DNA from: Seleniibacterium sp963677135 | Lineage (GTDB): Bacteria; Desulfobacterota; Desulfuromonadia; Desulfuromonadales; Geopsychrobacteraceae | Direction: 5' to 3' | Length of the DNA stretch: 64,000 bases | Assembly: GCA_963677135.2 (NCBI GenBank) | Contig: CAXXLS010000014.1 | Location: 310,001 to 374,000, forward strand | Shown: in pieces, positions 26,217-34,927 of the stretch | How positions within the stretch are numbered: the stretch's first letter is position 1 | How the letters are laid out: each line of letters opens with the position of its first letter | Program-made: the position numbers and the translations under genes | Notes under the pieces: generated by a model | Database searches by the model: none | Told to the model about the DNA's origin: nothing | The model's input: only the letters and a program-made list of their open reading frames with translations

Positions 26217-27275
26217 ATGGCCATTATCCAAGAAAGAAAGTCTGCTGATGGAAAAATCAAATACCGCGCCCTTGTCCGTCTAAAGGGATTCCCTCCTCAA
26301 TCCGCGACATTTGAACGCAAAACAGACGCAAAAAAATGGGCCCAGGATACCGAGTCGGCTATCCGTGACGGTCGCTATTTCAAGACGGCAGAAGCCAAGA
26401 AGCATACTGTTTCAGAATTGATCGAACGCTACAGTACAAAAGTCCTTCCTCAGAAAACAAAAAACATTCAAAGTCAGAAAAATCATCTGCAATGGTGGAA
26501 TAAAAGAATTGGCCACTATCTCCTTTCGGATGTTTCAACAGCCTTAATCAGTCAGTGTAGAGATGAGCTTCTCGACGGTGTTATTGCTGGAGATAAAAAA
26601 CGCAGCCCTTCGACCGTCAACCGCTACATGACGACAATGGCCTATGTGATGAATATTGCCCTGAAAGAATGGGAGTGGATCGAGATCAACCCTTTCTCCA
26701 GAATAAAAAAACAAAGGGAACCAAGGGGCCGAGTCCGGTTCCTTGACGATGACGAAAGAGAAAGACTGCTCGAAGCTTGCAAAGTCAGCGACAACAAATT
26801 TCTTTACCCAATCGTAGTACTGGCTATCTCAACAGGAATGAGACAAGGAGAAATTCTTAGTCTTAAATGGAAGGATATCGACCTTGAACGGTCTCAGCTT
26901 GTTCTGCACGAAACCAAAAACAATGAACGTCGAGTCGTGCCGATCGTAGGATTTGCCTACAAAGTCATAAAAGACTTATCCAAAGTAAGAAAAATCGATA
27001 GCCAGCTTGTCTTTCCTGGGCCATCTCCAGAGAAGCCGATCCATATTCGCCATGCATGGGATGCCGCAATTAATAAAGCAGGAATCCACGATTTCCGCTT
27101 TCATGACTTACGGCATACGACTGCATCATATTTGGCTATGAATGGCGCGACGCTGGCAGAGATTGCAGAAGTCTTAGGTCACAAGACGTTACAGATGGTT
27201 AAACGCTATGCTCATCTTTCCGAAGCACATACCAGTTCAATTGTTGAGCGAATGAATAATAAAATATTCCACTAA
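26217..27275 (+). CDS. int: tyrosine recombinase/integrase
   Basis: A 352-residue integrase. It has an N-terminal arm-binding region (EERKSADGKIKYRALVRLKG-like, here beginning MAIIQERKSADGKIKYRAL), a SAM-like core-binding domain near 60-160, and a catalytic domain with Arg in STGMRQGEIL, His-x-x-Arg in HDLRHTTAS, His in LGHKTLQMV and the nucleophile Tyr in KRYAHL. The complete catalytic set suggests it is active. It lies 132 bases inside attL, the usual place, and should cut within the 56-bp repeats. Confidence 0.95.
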   Translation: MAIIQERKSADGKIKYRALVRLKGFPPQSATFERKTDAKKWAQDTESAIRDGRYFKTAEAKKHTVSELIERYSTKVLPQKTKNIQSQKNHLQWWNKRIGHYLLSDVSTALISQCRDELLDGVIAGDKKRSPSTVNRYMTTMAYVMNIALKEWEWIEINPFSRIKKQREPRGRVRFLDDDERERLLEACKVSDNKFLYPIVVLAISTGMRQGEILSLKWKDIDLERSQLVLHETKNNERRVVPIVGFAYKVIKDLSKVRKIDSQLVFPGPSPEKPIHIRHAWDAAINKAGIHDFRFHDLRHTTASYLAMNGATLAEIAEVLGHKTLQMVKRYAHLSEAHTSSIVERMNNKIFH

Positions 27276-27492
27276 CCCATCCAGGAGGGGAAATTATGAC
27301 CATCTGTCCAAAGTGCGGATTTAAGAATGAACGCCCACAGGCAACAGCTTGTCCGAAGTGTGGCTTGATCTATGCCAAATATCAAAAGGCAAAAGCAGAC
27401 GAAGCAAACCACATTTCAGCAGAACGAGCGCTAAATAACAGTCTAAGAAATGCAATTCCCTCGGATTCTTCTGAAGATTATAGTTTTAATGA

Positions 27493-28812
27493 GGGCCTGT
27501 AAAGTTTGTTGTGTAAATGGCCCGCCGGTCAGAGTAGTGGCATCCGCCCCTCAAACATAATCGAAAACTGATTCAGTGCCGATCGCCAGTTGTGGATCGG
27601 CATCGTCCATTTCTTGGCAATATTCTGCAGCGCCAGATACATTAACTTGATCATCGACTCGTCATTCGGGAACGAGCCCCGGTTTTTAGTCACTTTTCTC
27701 AGCGACATATTAACCGACTCAATGGCGTTGGTTGTGTAGATCGCCCTGCGAATCTCCGGCGGATACGAGAATAGCGGAGTTATTCGCTCCCAGTTGCTCC
27801 GCCAGGATTTACCGATGGTCGGATGGCTGGCATTCCATTTTTCCTCGAACTGCTCCAGATGGTACTCGGCCTCTTCGACAGTCGGTGCGGAATAAATCGC
27901 TTTCAAGTCAGCAGCAACCTCTTTGCGTTGCTTCCAGGACACGTAGTTCAGGCTGTGTCGGACCATGTGGACGATGCAGAGTTGAACCTGCGTATCCGGG
28001 AAAACCGTCTCGATCGCTTCAGGAAAGCCCTTCAAACCATCGACACAGGCGACGAAAATATCCTTGATGCCACGGTTCTTCAGTTCGGTGACCACTTGGA
28101 GCCAGAACTTCGCCCCCTCGGTCTCGGCAGTCCACATGCCAAGGACTTCCTTCAAACCATCCAGATTGACGCCCACAGCCAAGTAGACTGCTTTATTGAT
28201 AACGCGATTGTCCTGCCGCACCTTGACACGGATGGCGTCGAGATAGACGATCGGCCAGACCTCATCGAGCGGACGATTCTGCCAAAGGACAATCTCTTCC
28301 TGAACCGCTTTGGTCACCTGAGAAACCAGCGTCGGTGAAACCTCGACACCGTACATCTCTTCCAGGTGGGCTTGGATGTCTCGAGTGGTCATGCCACGAG
28401 CATACAGGGCGATGATCTTATCATCAAATCCGGTGAAACGACTTTGCCCCTTGGGCAGGATCGCCGGTTCAAAACTGGCATCACGATCGCGGGGGACTGT
28501 GATATCGAGTTCGCCGAATTCCCCCTTGATCTTCTTCTGGTAACTGCCGTTGCGGGCATTCCCAGATTTACTATTCGATGGAGCATGCTTCTCGTAACCA
28601 AGATGTTCGGTCATCTCGGCTTGCATCGCTCGTTCAAGAAGTTGCTTGGTCAGTTGTTTCAGTAGTCCGGTTTCCCCGATGAGATCTTCAGGATTTTTGT
28701 ACTCCTTCATCAGGGCATCGAGCAGGTCGTCCGGTATGGTCATCAGTAGTTCCTCCAGTTGTTACGGGTTGTAACCGACTGAGACCATTTACACAAAGAT
28801 TTTTACACCCTC
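27493..28812 (-). mobile_element. IS256-family insertion sequence, 1320 bp
   Basis: Imperfect 28-bp terminal inverted repeats (21 of 28 match; both end in TGTGTAAATGG toward the interior) bound the element, with a perfect 8-bp target duplication TTTAATGA at 27485-27492 and 28813-28820. Size, duplication length and a single transposase fit the IS256 family. The clean duplication and intact transposase point to a recent insertion. Confidence 0.93.
27529..28743 (-). CDS. IS256-family (Mutator-type) transposase
   Basis: A 404-residue DDE transposase. Catalytic residues are visible in VYLDAIRVKV (first Asp), VACVDGLKGFPEAI (second Asp) and TTNAIESVNMSLRK (Glu), with the family block CIVHMVRHSLNYVSWKQRKE between. 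Full length with no stop, so probably active. Product moves only its own element. Confidence 0.96.
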   Translation of the reverse strand: MTIPDDLLDALMKEYKNPEDLIGETGLLKQLTKQLLERAMQAEMTEHLGYEKHAPSNSKSGNARNGSYQKKIKGEFGELDITVPRDRDASFEPAILPKGQSRFTGFDDKIIALYARGMTTRDIQAHLEEMYGVEVSPTLVSQVTKAVQEEIVLWQNRPLDEVWPIVYLDAIRVKVRQDNRVINKAVYLAVGVNLDGLKEVLGMWTAETEGAKFWLQVVTELKNRGIKDIFVACVDGLKGFPEAIETVFPDTQVQLCIVHMVRHSLNYVSWKQRKEVAADLKAIYSAPTVEEAEYHLEQFEEKWNASHPTIGKSWRSNWERITPLFSYPPEIRRAIYTTNAIESVNMSLRKVTKNRGSFPNDESMIKLMYLALQNIAKKWTMPIHNWRSALNQFSIMFEGRMPLL

Positions 28813-29135
28813 TTTAATGATTATGAGGAGAGAAAAGACCGGAGTTCCTATCCTGCCATAACCTTCCTATACTGGTTCTTCATTATTTTTTCTTGCTTCT
28901 TAGGCCTCGTATGGGTGGCGGCAGTTAAGAGTTTCTGGACATTTCTTTCAACAAGTCCCTATGCACAAAACCAGGATAGGTTTTTCAACACGTTAATGTT
29001 TTCATTTTTTACGTTTATCCCCGTTGCTACGACTATGGCATTTCCTGGCGCCCTGAAATTAGGCAAGGATATTGCCGACAATACTAGGGCAACCAGAAAT
29101 TACCTATCCCACTTAGCCAAAAGGATGAAATGAAG

Positions 29136-29339
29136 TTAAGACCTCTGAGTATCCGCCCATTCAAAAAAACGATCTTCATCAATCAGCACCCTTCGCCCTA
29201 GACGCACTACACAATGCTTAAACCCATTCGTATTCTCATAAAAAATTAGATGCCTCAGGCCGCCGATTGGCGGCCAGGGGTGGTACTCATTCCATTTGGT
29301 TACTGGTATTAAGCGCCGCTCTTTCTTTTCAATGCTCAT
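29136..29339 (-). CDS. AlpA/excisionase-like DNA-binding protein
   Basis: A 67-residue protein; the ATG at 29337-29339 follows GGAGGG, whereas the longer frame to 29372 lacks one. The motif LIPVTKWNEYHPWPPIGGLR followed by a beta-strand pair CVVRLGRRVLIDEDRFFEWA is the MerR-like winged-helix layout of AlpA and excisionase proteins. In an integrative element it most likely directs excision or controls int or rep. It lies 29 bases downstream of the replication initiator on the same strand. Confidence 0.7.
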   Translation of the reverse strand: MSIEKKERRLIPVTKWNEYHPWPPIGGLRHLIFYENTNGFKHCVVRLGRRVLIDEDRFFEWADTQRS

Positions 29340-29368
29340 TTTTCCCTCCTTCATAGCTGCAATTGTCA

Positions 29369-30619
29369 TCACAACTTAAAAAAACCATATTTTTCCCGAA
29401 GTTCTTGAATATAAGCAGACTTCTGATATTCCCTGCTGTTTTTTGCTCTTTTTTCAAAAACTCTGATTCCGAAGTCCCTTTCAGCTCCTAAGAGCTCCAA
29501 ACTCTCAAACAAAGCAGATAGGCAATCATTAAAATCGGCAAGCTCAGCGATATCAGCACGGCATTGCTCCTGATGTAATGCAGTTAAAGAGGTCATAAGG
29601 CCATATGTTTGACGAATCAAATGCTCTTGTTTAGTTTTAATAGCCTTGTAGCGAATCAAGGGAAAGGCATCCTGAACTTTGTTAAAACCACCCTGAACCA
29701 CAGACCACCACTCAAGGTTTTTACGTTGAGTGTGGTGAGTTCCAGGACGATCCTGGAGTTTCAGCCAATCCTGAGTACAGTAGGCCCAAAGGTTAACGAC
29801 TAAACGAAACAAATCCTCAGGAGTATTCAAGCCCAGGTCTTTGATCGCTTCGCGTAATAGTTGGAATTCGACTCGAATAACAGTCCAGCCTTCAGGGATT
29901 GCAGTCAGATTCCAGATGTCATACATCCAGAACTTTTTTGATTTCACCTTAATCTCTTGTTGCTTGTCGTAAAGACGAGCAACTAAATTTCCATTGCCAA
30001 CCTTGAACCCGTCCAATTTGATTAGCTGACCATTTCGGAAATAAGGCCTGATCGATTTTGCTCGGCACACAACATTTTCCAGAAGTTCATACTTCCAGAG
30101 TGATTCTGGGGTTAGTACATCCACGCATAAATCGGATCGACTCACTTTTACATCTTGGATATTGGCTTTTCCCAGATCGCTGTTACTAGCTGCAGCTATA
30201 AGAGCAAGAATTCTGTCAACAGAGCTTCTTGGACCAAGCCGCCAAAGGGGTTCGGATCTGATTTCAATAATCACACTGGGCTTGCTTTCCTTCGGACTAT
30301 CCCAATTACCGATGCGAAGAGAGTACTCGGAACTTTCCAACAGCCATTCATAGCCGCGCCGGCCATATGGCTGAACAAGAAACAACCAATCCTCAATTTG
30401 TCCTGGAATAGCTTTGTCAGCTTCGATTGCATCTGACTTAAGTGAAGCCAGATCGAAGAGAAACGAGGAATTAGACCAATCTACGTTGAGAGTTAAATAG
30501 AGTGTATCAATGCCTGATGATAGAACCCTGACCGATGGGAAGTTATCAAAGTTCACGTTTACAGGGGGGCTAATAGACGTTTGCCCCCCGATTTGATTTT
30601 TTACTTGCTGTGCTTCCAT
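29369..30619 (-). CDS. replication initiation protein, Rep_trans-like
   Basis: A 416-residue protein; the start at 30619 is set by AAAGGAG. It has features of the phage/plasmid replication initiation family that also contains pT181-type rolling-circle initiators: an opening SSGIDTLYLTLNVDW, the motif KVSRSDLCVDV, and LVARLYDKQQEIKVKSK with a Tyr. The C-terminal half is helical and basic. It probably nicks the element's own origin, giving a circular form the ability to replicate or be processed as single strand. Family assignment rests on motif pattern only. Confidence 0.65.
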   Translation of the reverse strand: MEAQQVKNQIGGQTSISPPVNVNFDNFPSVRVLSSGIDTLYLTLNVDWSNSSFLFDLASLKSDAIEADKAIPGQIEDWLFLVQPYGRRGYEWLLESSEYSLRIGNWDSPKESKPSVIIEIRSEPLWRLGPRSSVDRILALIAAASNSDLGKANIQDVKVSRSDLCVDVLTPESLWKYELLENVVCRAKSIRPYFRNGQLIKLDGFKVGNGNLVARLYDKQQEIKVKSKKFWMYDIWNLTAIPEGWTVIRVEFQLLREAIKDLGLNTPEDLFRLVVNLWAYCTQDWLKLQDRPGTHHTQRKNLEWWSVVQGGFNKVQDAFPLIRYKAIKTKQEHLIRQTYGLMTSLTALHQEQCRADIAELADFNDCLSALFESLELLGAERDFGIRVFEKRAKNSREYQKSAYIQELREKYGFFKL

Positions 30620-30694
30620 GATTTCTCCTTTCGTCAAAAATGAATGATGACGATAGAAGACCACGAACCACCGCAAGCTAGCTGGACAGTAAAA

Positions 30695-31657
30695 TCAACT
30701 TTTGTTGTCCAGGGTCAATACAGACATCCAATAAGCCCTATCTCGCTGAATTGCCTTATTAAAAGCAACTTTATTCGGGATATCTTCATCACAATCGAGG
30801 CCTTGAAAATCCTGAGCAATAGCATCAAACAAATCTGTTATCTCCTGTGCGTCTAAAGGCTGCTTCAGGGCGTGGCTTATTCCAGAGATAAAACCAGCAA
30901 CAGAATATTTCATTTTTTTGCGCGTAATTCTGTTTTTGGGTTTCCTTAAAACTGCATCCATCAAATTTAAATACTTATGGATCTTACCGGAAATTCGAAA
31001 CCGCTGAATCTGCTTACCAATAGTAGGATCATGAATCATCAACGCATCAAGTCGTAGTAGACGTTCGATAGCATCATAATCTCCAGTTCTTGCTTTTCGA
31101 TATATGCGAGTTGGCGATTCCTGGTAAAGCAACCAACATGGAATATGAACTAAATAGAAAAAGCTCCCCTCTACTGTCGCGATATCATCCGAAAAAGCCA
31201 CTACATTTTCGGGATCAGAAAGAGGTCCACCATCTTCATCCCTAAGATCGAGAAAGGATTCTTCAAAGAGAGATGTCCAAGATGCAAGCCCTTCCCGCAG
31301 GGCGACTTTTTGTTCCTCCTGACTGATTTTGCCTAATTTCCCCTTGAGGTCAGAGATAATTGATTCCCAGCGTTGACGATTTAAACCGGTAAAATAATCA
31401 ACCAAGGCTATGGAGTCAGGGCTAAACACCGAATAATCGGTAATCAATTTTCTTATGAAATTATTCGCTTTATGATGAGAACGATATAGCTTGAACCATT
31501 TGGGAAGATCAGGAAGGTCAAATTTATATTCGAGTAAGCGACGTCCCTTAATATCGCGAAAAGCCAAATGGATATCTTGAGTTCCAACAGCCATCTGCGT
31601 TGCCGCCATAACCAACATGGGAGACTTTCCTACCGCCCATCTCTTTATTGCATCCAT
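30695..31657 (-). CDS. hypothetical protein of the integrative element
   Basis: A 320-residue soluble protein, Lys/Arg- and Asp-rich, with no signal peptide or membrane helix and no motif I recognise. It begins MDAIKRWAVGKSPMLVMAAT. It lies 75 bases upstream of the rep start on the same strand, so the two may be transcribed together from the hairpin-rich region beyond 31658. Possible roles are replication control or accessory DNA processing, but this is position-based guesswork. Confidence 0.6.
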   Translation of the reverse strand: MDAIKRWAVGKSPMLVMAATQMAVGTQDIHLAFRDIKGRRLLEYKFDLPDLPKWFKLYRSHHKANNFIRKLITDYSVFSPDSIALVDYFTGLNRQRWESIISDLKGKLGKISQEEQKVALREGLASWTSLFEESFLDLRDEDGGPLSDPENVVAFSDDIATVEGSFFYLVHIPCWLLYQESPTRIYRKARTGDYDAIERLLRLDALMIHDPTIGKQIQRFRISGKIHKYLNLMDAVLRKPKNRITRKKMKYSVAGFISGISHALKQPLDAQEITDLFDAIAQDFQGLDCDEDIPNKVAFNKAIQRDRAYWMSVLTLDNKS

Positions 31658-31699
31658 TCAATCCCCGCCGAATCAGAAATAATTGCAAAATTTTAACGG

Positions 31700-31975
31700 T
31701 AAACACTACTTGGGCCAGCGTCAGTTTTGCTAACGCAAAACTGTTGATACGGTGCGCAAACGCGCTACCGTGGGCCGGTGCGCTCCATTCCCCACAGGTA
31801 TGGCAAGAGCCAAACCTGCGGGTCCCCAGTCGCCGGCCCGCACCGCCGGCCCAAACTTTTGATCTACAAACTTCACCTGAGTTTGGCAAATAAAGCAACT
31901 TACCGAGCTGCGAGGGCCAGCGGCCGCAAGCTTTCCTGCGCTACTAACGCTTGCGCGTTCAGGAGGAAATAAAAC
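31700..31975. other. hairpin-rich non-coding stretch, possible element origin
   Basis: This gap between the divergent unknown genes holds a perfect 9-bp hairpin CAGTTTTGC-TAAC-GCAAAACTG (31722-31743), a second dyad ACGGT...ACCGT close by, repeated GCCGGC boxes near 31830-31850, and a broken inverted repeat TTTCCTG...CAGGA near 31930-31965. Its GC content is far higher than the AT-rich gene beyond it. With a rolling-circle-type initiator nearby, a replication or transfer origin is a reasonable guess, but no nick site is identified. Confidence 0.35.
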
Positions 31976-32094
31976 CTAAAATACACATTTAATACCCACA
32001 TCTTATTAATTTATGATAAATAAATACAGTTAAGATATTTTTGATTCAATGTATTTTGACAACCCCCGTGTTTCTGGAATGGGGGCAATGACCA

Positions 32095-33219
32095 ATGGAG
32101 AGTTCAATGCTCAAAAAATCATTTGGAGTAGGGTGTTTCCATTTTGGATTTATTGGCACGGCATCATCGTTAATATTCAATCCTGAGGAGTGGGTTAGAA
32201 ACCTAGAAAATAAGCTATGTAGTATTACCAACATATCCGAGATTGTTATTGATGGCCCTAGAAATGTTGGTGAAGTCGAGTTTAAAAATATAGATGAGAT
32301 ACCAACTATTAGTGAAGGTATAGATGGTGCATTTCCTGATTCCTTTGGTATGTACATCAAATTTAAATTATATATTCCTGAACGAATCCAAAGGGAGATA
32401 AAAGATTCTTCAAATCCAAGGACTTATACTGAAAACTTTCTTGTTGAAATTTTTTATTCTTTTTATATGCCAGTTGCTATAATCACTCCTATTGATCCAA
32501 CAAAAAAACCAAAACCAGCGACTTCCGTAATGTTAGTAAGGAACTTTTTAGAAAGTGAATTTAAGAAAAATAAGTTTGAATATATCGATTTTCAGTGGTT
32601 GGGCCCAAGTCCATTTCATGTAGATTTTTATATATATGAAGAAGATCAAAATTTTTTTAAAGATGATGAAAAATATTTGATCTCGGAAAAGAAGCAACTT
32701 GGATACAACGAAATTGAAATTAAGTATAATAATAAGTATTACGATAATGAAGAAGAATTTTTTTATGATAATCAACTTTCCATTACAGATGAATTTGCTA
32801 TATATTATAAGATGGTATCAATCAGAAACTTTATAGATGATAAATGGATGGGTATTTATCATAAAATACAGTTAATGGTAGACGAATTTGTATCAAATAA
32901 AAGATTGAAATTAAACAAATCAATAAGTAAGAATCTGGACAGAGTTCTTGTTGAGTTTTCTAATTTTAAAATGCTAAATATAGAATGTCGTAATGATATT
33001 GAAAATATGTATAGTAGAAAATATCAAATTGATGAAGGGTTTGTTAAATCCCATCTAACGAATGAGAAAAATGAAAAAATTGATTACCCTACAAAGGAAG
33101 TTGGTGAATTACTCTATTTGTTTGAACAAAGGAAGGTTAAAAAAACAGAGTATCTAATTTTAATAATTTCAGCTTTGCTTGGCGGTGTTGTTGGTAGTCT
33201 ATTAACGGGTATCTTTTAG
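32095..33219 (+). CDS. AT-rich hypothetical protein with C-terminal membrane anchor
   Basis: A 374-residue protein with codon use very unlike the host: almost every third base is A or T. It is rich in Asn, Lys, Tyr and Phe. The last 22 residues, YLILIISALLGGVVGSLLTG plus IF, form one membrane helix with glycine repeats, giving a tail-anchored protein with a large cytoplasmic body. No enzyme motif was found. It occupies the cargo position next to attR, where small integrative elements often carry anti-phage or fitness genes. An alternative start is the ATG at 32107. TTGACA lies near 32053, upstream. Confidence 0.75.
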   Translation: MESSMLKKSFGVGCFHFGFIGTASSLIFNPEEWVRNLENKLCSITNISEIVIDGPRNVGEVEFKNIDEIPTISEGIDGAFPDSFGMYIKFKLYIPERIQREIKDSSNPRTYTENFLVEIFYSFYMPVAIITPIDPTKKPKPATSVMLVRNFLESEFKKNKFEYIDFQWLGPSPFHVDFYIYEEDQNFFKDDEKYLISEKKQLGYNEIEIKYNNKYYDNEEEFFYDNQLSITDEFAIYYKMVSIRNFIDDKWMGIYHKIQLMVDEFVSNKRLKLNKSISKNLDRVLVEFSNFKMLNIECRNDIENMYSRKYQIDEGFVKSHLTNEKNEKIDYPTKEVGELLYLFEQRKVKKTEYLILIISALLGGVVGSLLTGIF

Positions 33220-33413
33220 CTCTTCTTCGTAATATAGAGTCAACATTCGAATAAAAAAATCATAACAGTATACAATCTTCCCAGTGCCCATTTTTGTCTA
33301 AATCGGGGAGCCGTATTAGGCTCAAACTGTATGTTTTTTGAACCCAGCAACATTTTTTAGGGATACTTTTAGGTATACGCCGTCAATAAAAGGCCAAAAT
33401 ATTCTCTATTTTT

Positions 33414-33433
33414 TGGCACACTCCTGGTACACT
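33414..33433 (+). promoter_or_regulatory. paired arm-type integrase sites, right
   Basis: TGGCACACT (33414-33422) and TGGTACACT (33425-33433), 11 bp start to start, mirror the pair at 26147-26166. The rest of 33220-33548 is AT-rich with no ORF I can support. Confidence 0.6.
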
Positions 33434-33548
33434 AAATCACAAAAAATTGCAAAACACTGCGATTTTCAAGAAAAGAAATTCTGACATAAACCATTAATTT
33501 TATTACTTTTTATATATTGTAGCTTTTTGCATCTTTTTGTAATGACAC

Positions 33549-33604
33549 GTCTCAAACACCGTTGCCGCGAGGCGTGCCGGTTCGACTCCGGCCTTCGGTA
33601 CCAT
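33549..33604 (+). repeat. attR, 56-bp direct repeat
   Basis: A copy of the 3' part of tRNA-Leu without its 5' half; it cannot fold into a tRNA and marks the right end of the element. Confidence 0.93.
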
Positions 33605-33613
33605 TTAAAAATT

Positions 33614-33641
33614 AAGCCCCTGATCCGTCAGGGGCTTTTTT
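33614..33641 (+). terminator. original terminator of tRNA-Leu
   Basis: AAGCCCCTGA-TCCG-TCAGGGGCTT followed by TTTT, eleven bases after attR. Before integration it would have followed the tRNA directly. Confidence 0.85.
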
Positions 33642-33793
33642 GTTTCTTTGTTCTTCGGCTTTCTCGTGGTAAATATCATTTCTGATTTCCTTTTCCGATA
33701 GCGCCTGTTCACATCATCAGGAAATCTACTCGCGGTTCCGGCAGTCACAAGAGTCATCGATCATTTTTTCATTCAGCCCTGCGGACCTGAACC

Positions 33794-34159
33794 ATGAAAT
33801 TTATCATTGAATTCGATGTTGATAACGCCATTGTCAGAGCCAGAGCCAGCGGGGTCCTCAGACAGGACAAAAGGCGCGAAATGCTGCAGGCCATTGCCGA
33901 TGTATTAACCAGCAGCAACAGCAAAAAAGTCATCATTGACCTGATGGAGACATCCATCGATCCCCGAGAACCGGTCTCCAACGCCTTTGAACTCATCCCC
34001 TTCATGCAGGCGATCGGAATACAGACCGATGTCAAAATTTCCTTTCTTCACCGGCAAAAGGTCTATCACCGGGAATTTTTTGAAGAACTCGCCCTCAAAT
34101 CCAGCTATCAGATCAAATACTTCATCGATCCGCAGGACGCCCTGATCTGGCTGGGCTGA
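33794..34159 (+). CDS. STAS/SpoIIAA-like domain protein
   Basis: A 121-residue cytoplasmic protein with the alternating strands and helices of a SpoIIAA-like (STAS-related) domain: MKFIIEFDVDNAIVRARASG at the start, KKVIIDLMETSIDP in the middle and IKYFIDPQDALIWL at the end. Such stand-alone domains are common and of unknown role, possibly lipid or anti-sigma interactions. It is host-like in base use, 190 bases beyond attR, and 32 bases before the next gene. Confidence 0.6.
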   Translation: MKFIIEFDVDNAIVRARASGVLRQDKRREMLQAIADVLTSSNSKKVIIDLMETSIDPREPVSNAFELIPFMQAIGIQTDVKISFLHRQKVYHREFFEELALKSSYQIKYFIDPQDALIWLG

Positions 34160-34191
34160 TTCCTGTAACCCATGACAGTCAGGTTCCGCCC

Positions 34192-34794
34192 ATGAATATT
34201 CTCACCATCAACGGCAGTCGCAGAAAACAGGGGAACACGAGCATTTTACTGCAGACCATTTCCCGTGCGGCAGAACAGCACGGGGCCTCGACCGACACGG
34301 TTTTCCTCGGTGACTATCGCCTTGAAGCCTGCACCGGCTGCGAGGGGTGCCGCGCCTCCTGGGACTGTGTAATAAGGGATGATTTTTCACACCTTGTCGC
34401 CAAACTGGACAGTGCCGACGGGATCGTACTGGGTTCGCCAACCTACTGGTACAGCGTGACCTCCGACATGAAGCGATTCATCGACCGCAGCTACAGCCTG
34501 ATTCAGTTCGCCGAGTCGCGTCGCCAGTGGACAGGCAAATACCAGAGCAGCGGAAAAGCCTGCGTCACTGCCGCCGTCTGCGAACAGAGTGATGAATCGA
34601 TGATGGGCAATACCCTGACACTGTTGTCCGACTTTTCCCGCGATATCGGCCTGGAACTGGTCGCTTCCATCGCCGCCCTCGATTGTTTTGAAGCAGGCAG
34701 CATCAGCCGAAAAACCGCGATCCTGCAACAGGCGGAACAAAAAGGAGCAGAACTGGTACAGGCGGTTAGATCGCGTTTGCACCGAAGCAAATGA
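34192..34794 (+). CDS. flavodoxin-family NAD(P)H-dependent FMN reductase
   Basis: A 200-residue flavoprotein of the NADPH-dependent FMN reductase group: FMN phosphate loop NGSRRKQGNTSILL at residues 7-20, then a cysteine motif CTGCEGCRASWDC that in iron-sulfur flavoproteins can bind a cluster, and the flavin-contacting SPTYWYSVTSDMKRFIDR. It may act in electron transfer or in reducing quinones, metals or disulfides. The Cys spacing (C-x2-C-x2-C-x5-C) resembles the Isf family but I cannot confirm cluster binding. Confidence 0.82.
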   Translation: MNILTINGSRRKQGNTSILLQTISRAAEQHGASTDTVFLGDYRLEACTGCEGCRASWDCVIRDDFSHLVAKLDSADGIVLGSPTYWYSVTSDMKRFIDRSYSLIQFAESRRQWTGKYQSSGKACVTAAVCEQSDESMMGNTLTLLSDFSRDIGLELVASIAALDCFEAGSISRKTAILQQAEQKGAELVQAVRSRLHRSK

Positions 34795-34927
34795 ATATCA
34801 CATTGAGCGGCGTCGCAACTGACATAATTCCAACGGCAACAGAAATACCGCGAACGGCTCCCCTCCAGGGTCGAATCAAAACAAACTGACTGCCTTTCAA
34901 GAGGTGTCTGCGCATTTTTAGCATGCA

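Larger units (their letters stand above)
27296..29133 (+). pseudogene. zinc-ribbon membrane protein gene split by an insertion sequence
   Basis: The 5' part (27296-27492) encodes MTICPKCGF...ATACPKCGLIYAKYQ, two CxxC pairs of a zinc ribbon. The insertion sequence enters after codon 65. Removing it and one copy of the 8-bp duplication joins the frame exactly to 28821-29133, giving a 169-residue protein with two membrane helices (ITFLYWFFIIFSCFLGLVWV and FFTFIPVATTMAFPGAL-like) and a basic tail. So the intact product was a membrane protein with a cytoplasmic zinc ribbon. It follows int by 20 bases. Function is unknown; the truncated 5' ORF may still be translated. Confidence 0.85.
26030..33604. 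mobile_element. 7.5-kb tRNA-Leu integrative element
   Basis: It is bounded by 56-bp direct repeats that are identical as far as I can read (attL 26030-26085, attR 33549-33604). Contents: tyrosine integrase beside attL, a zinc-ribbon membrane protein gene broken by an insertion sequence, an excisionase-like protein, a replication initiator, a 320-residue unknown, a hairpin-rich non-coding stretch, and an AT-rich unknown gene by attR. No capsid, relaxase or conjugation genes are seen, so it is a small integrative element that would need help to move. Base composition is clearly lower in GC than the flanks. Confidence 0.92.

Noticed and set aside
31700..31975. Integron attC site
   Set aside because: Inverted repeats are present but the paired GTTRRRY-type core boxes and cassette structure are not, and there is no integron integrase.
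33549..33604. A second tRNA-Leu gene
   Set aside because: Only the 3' part of the tRNA is present; no acceptor 5' strand or D-arm. It is attR.
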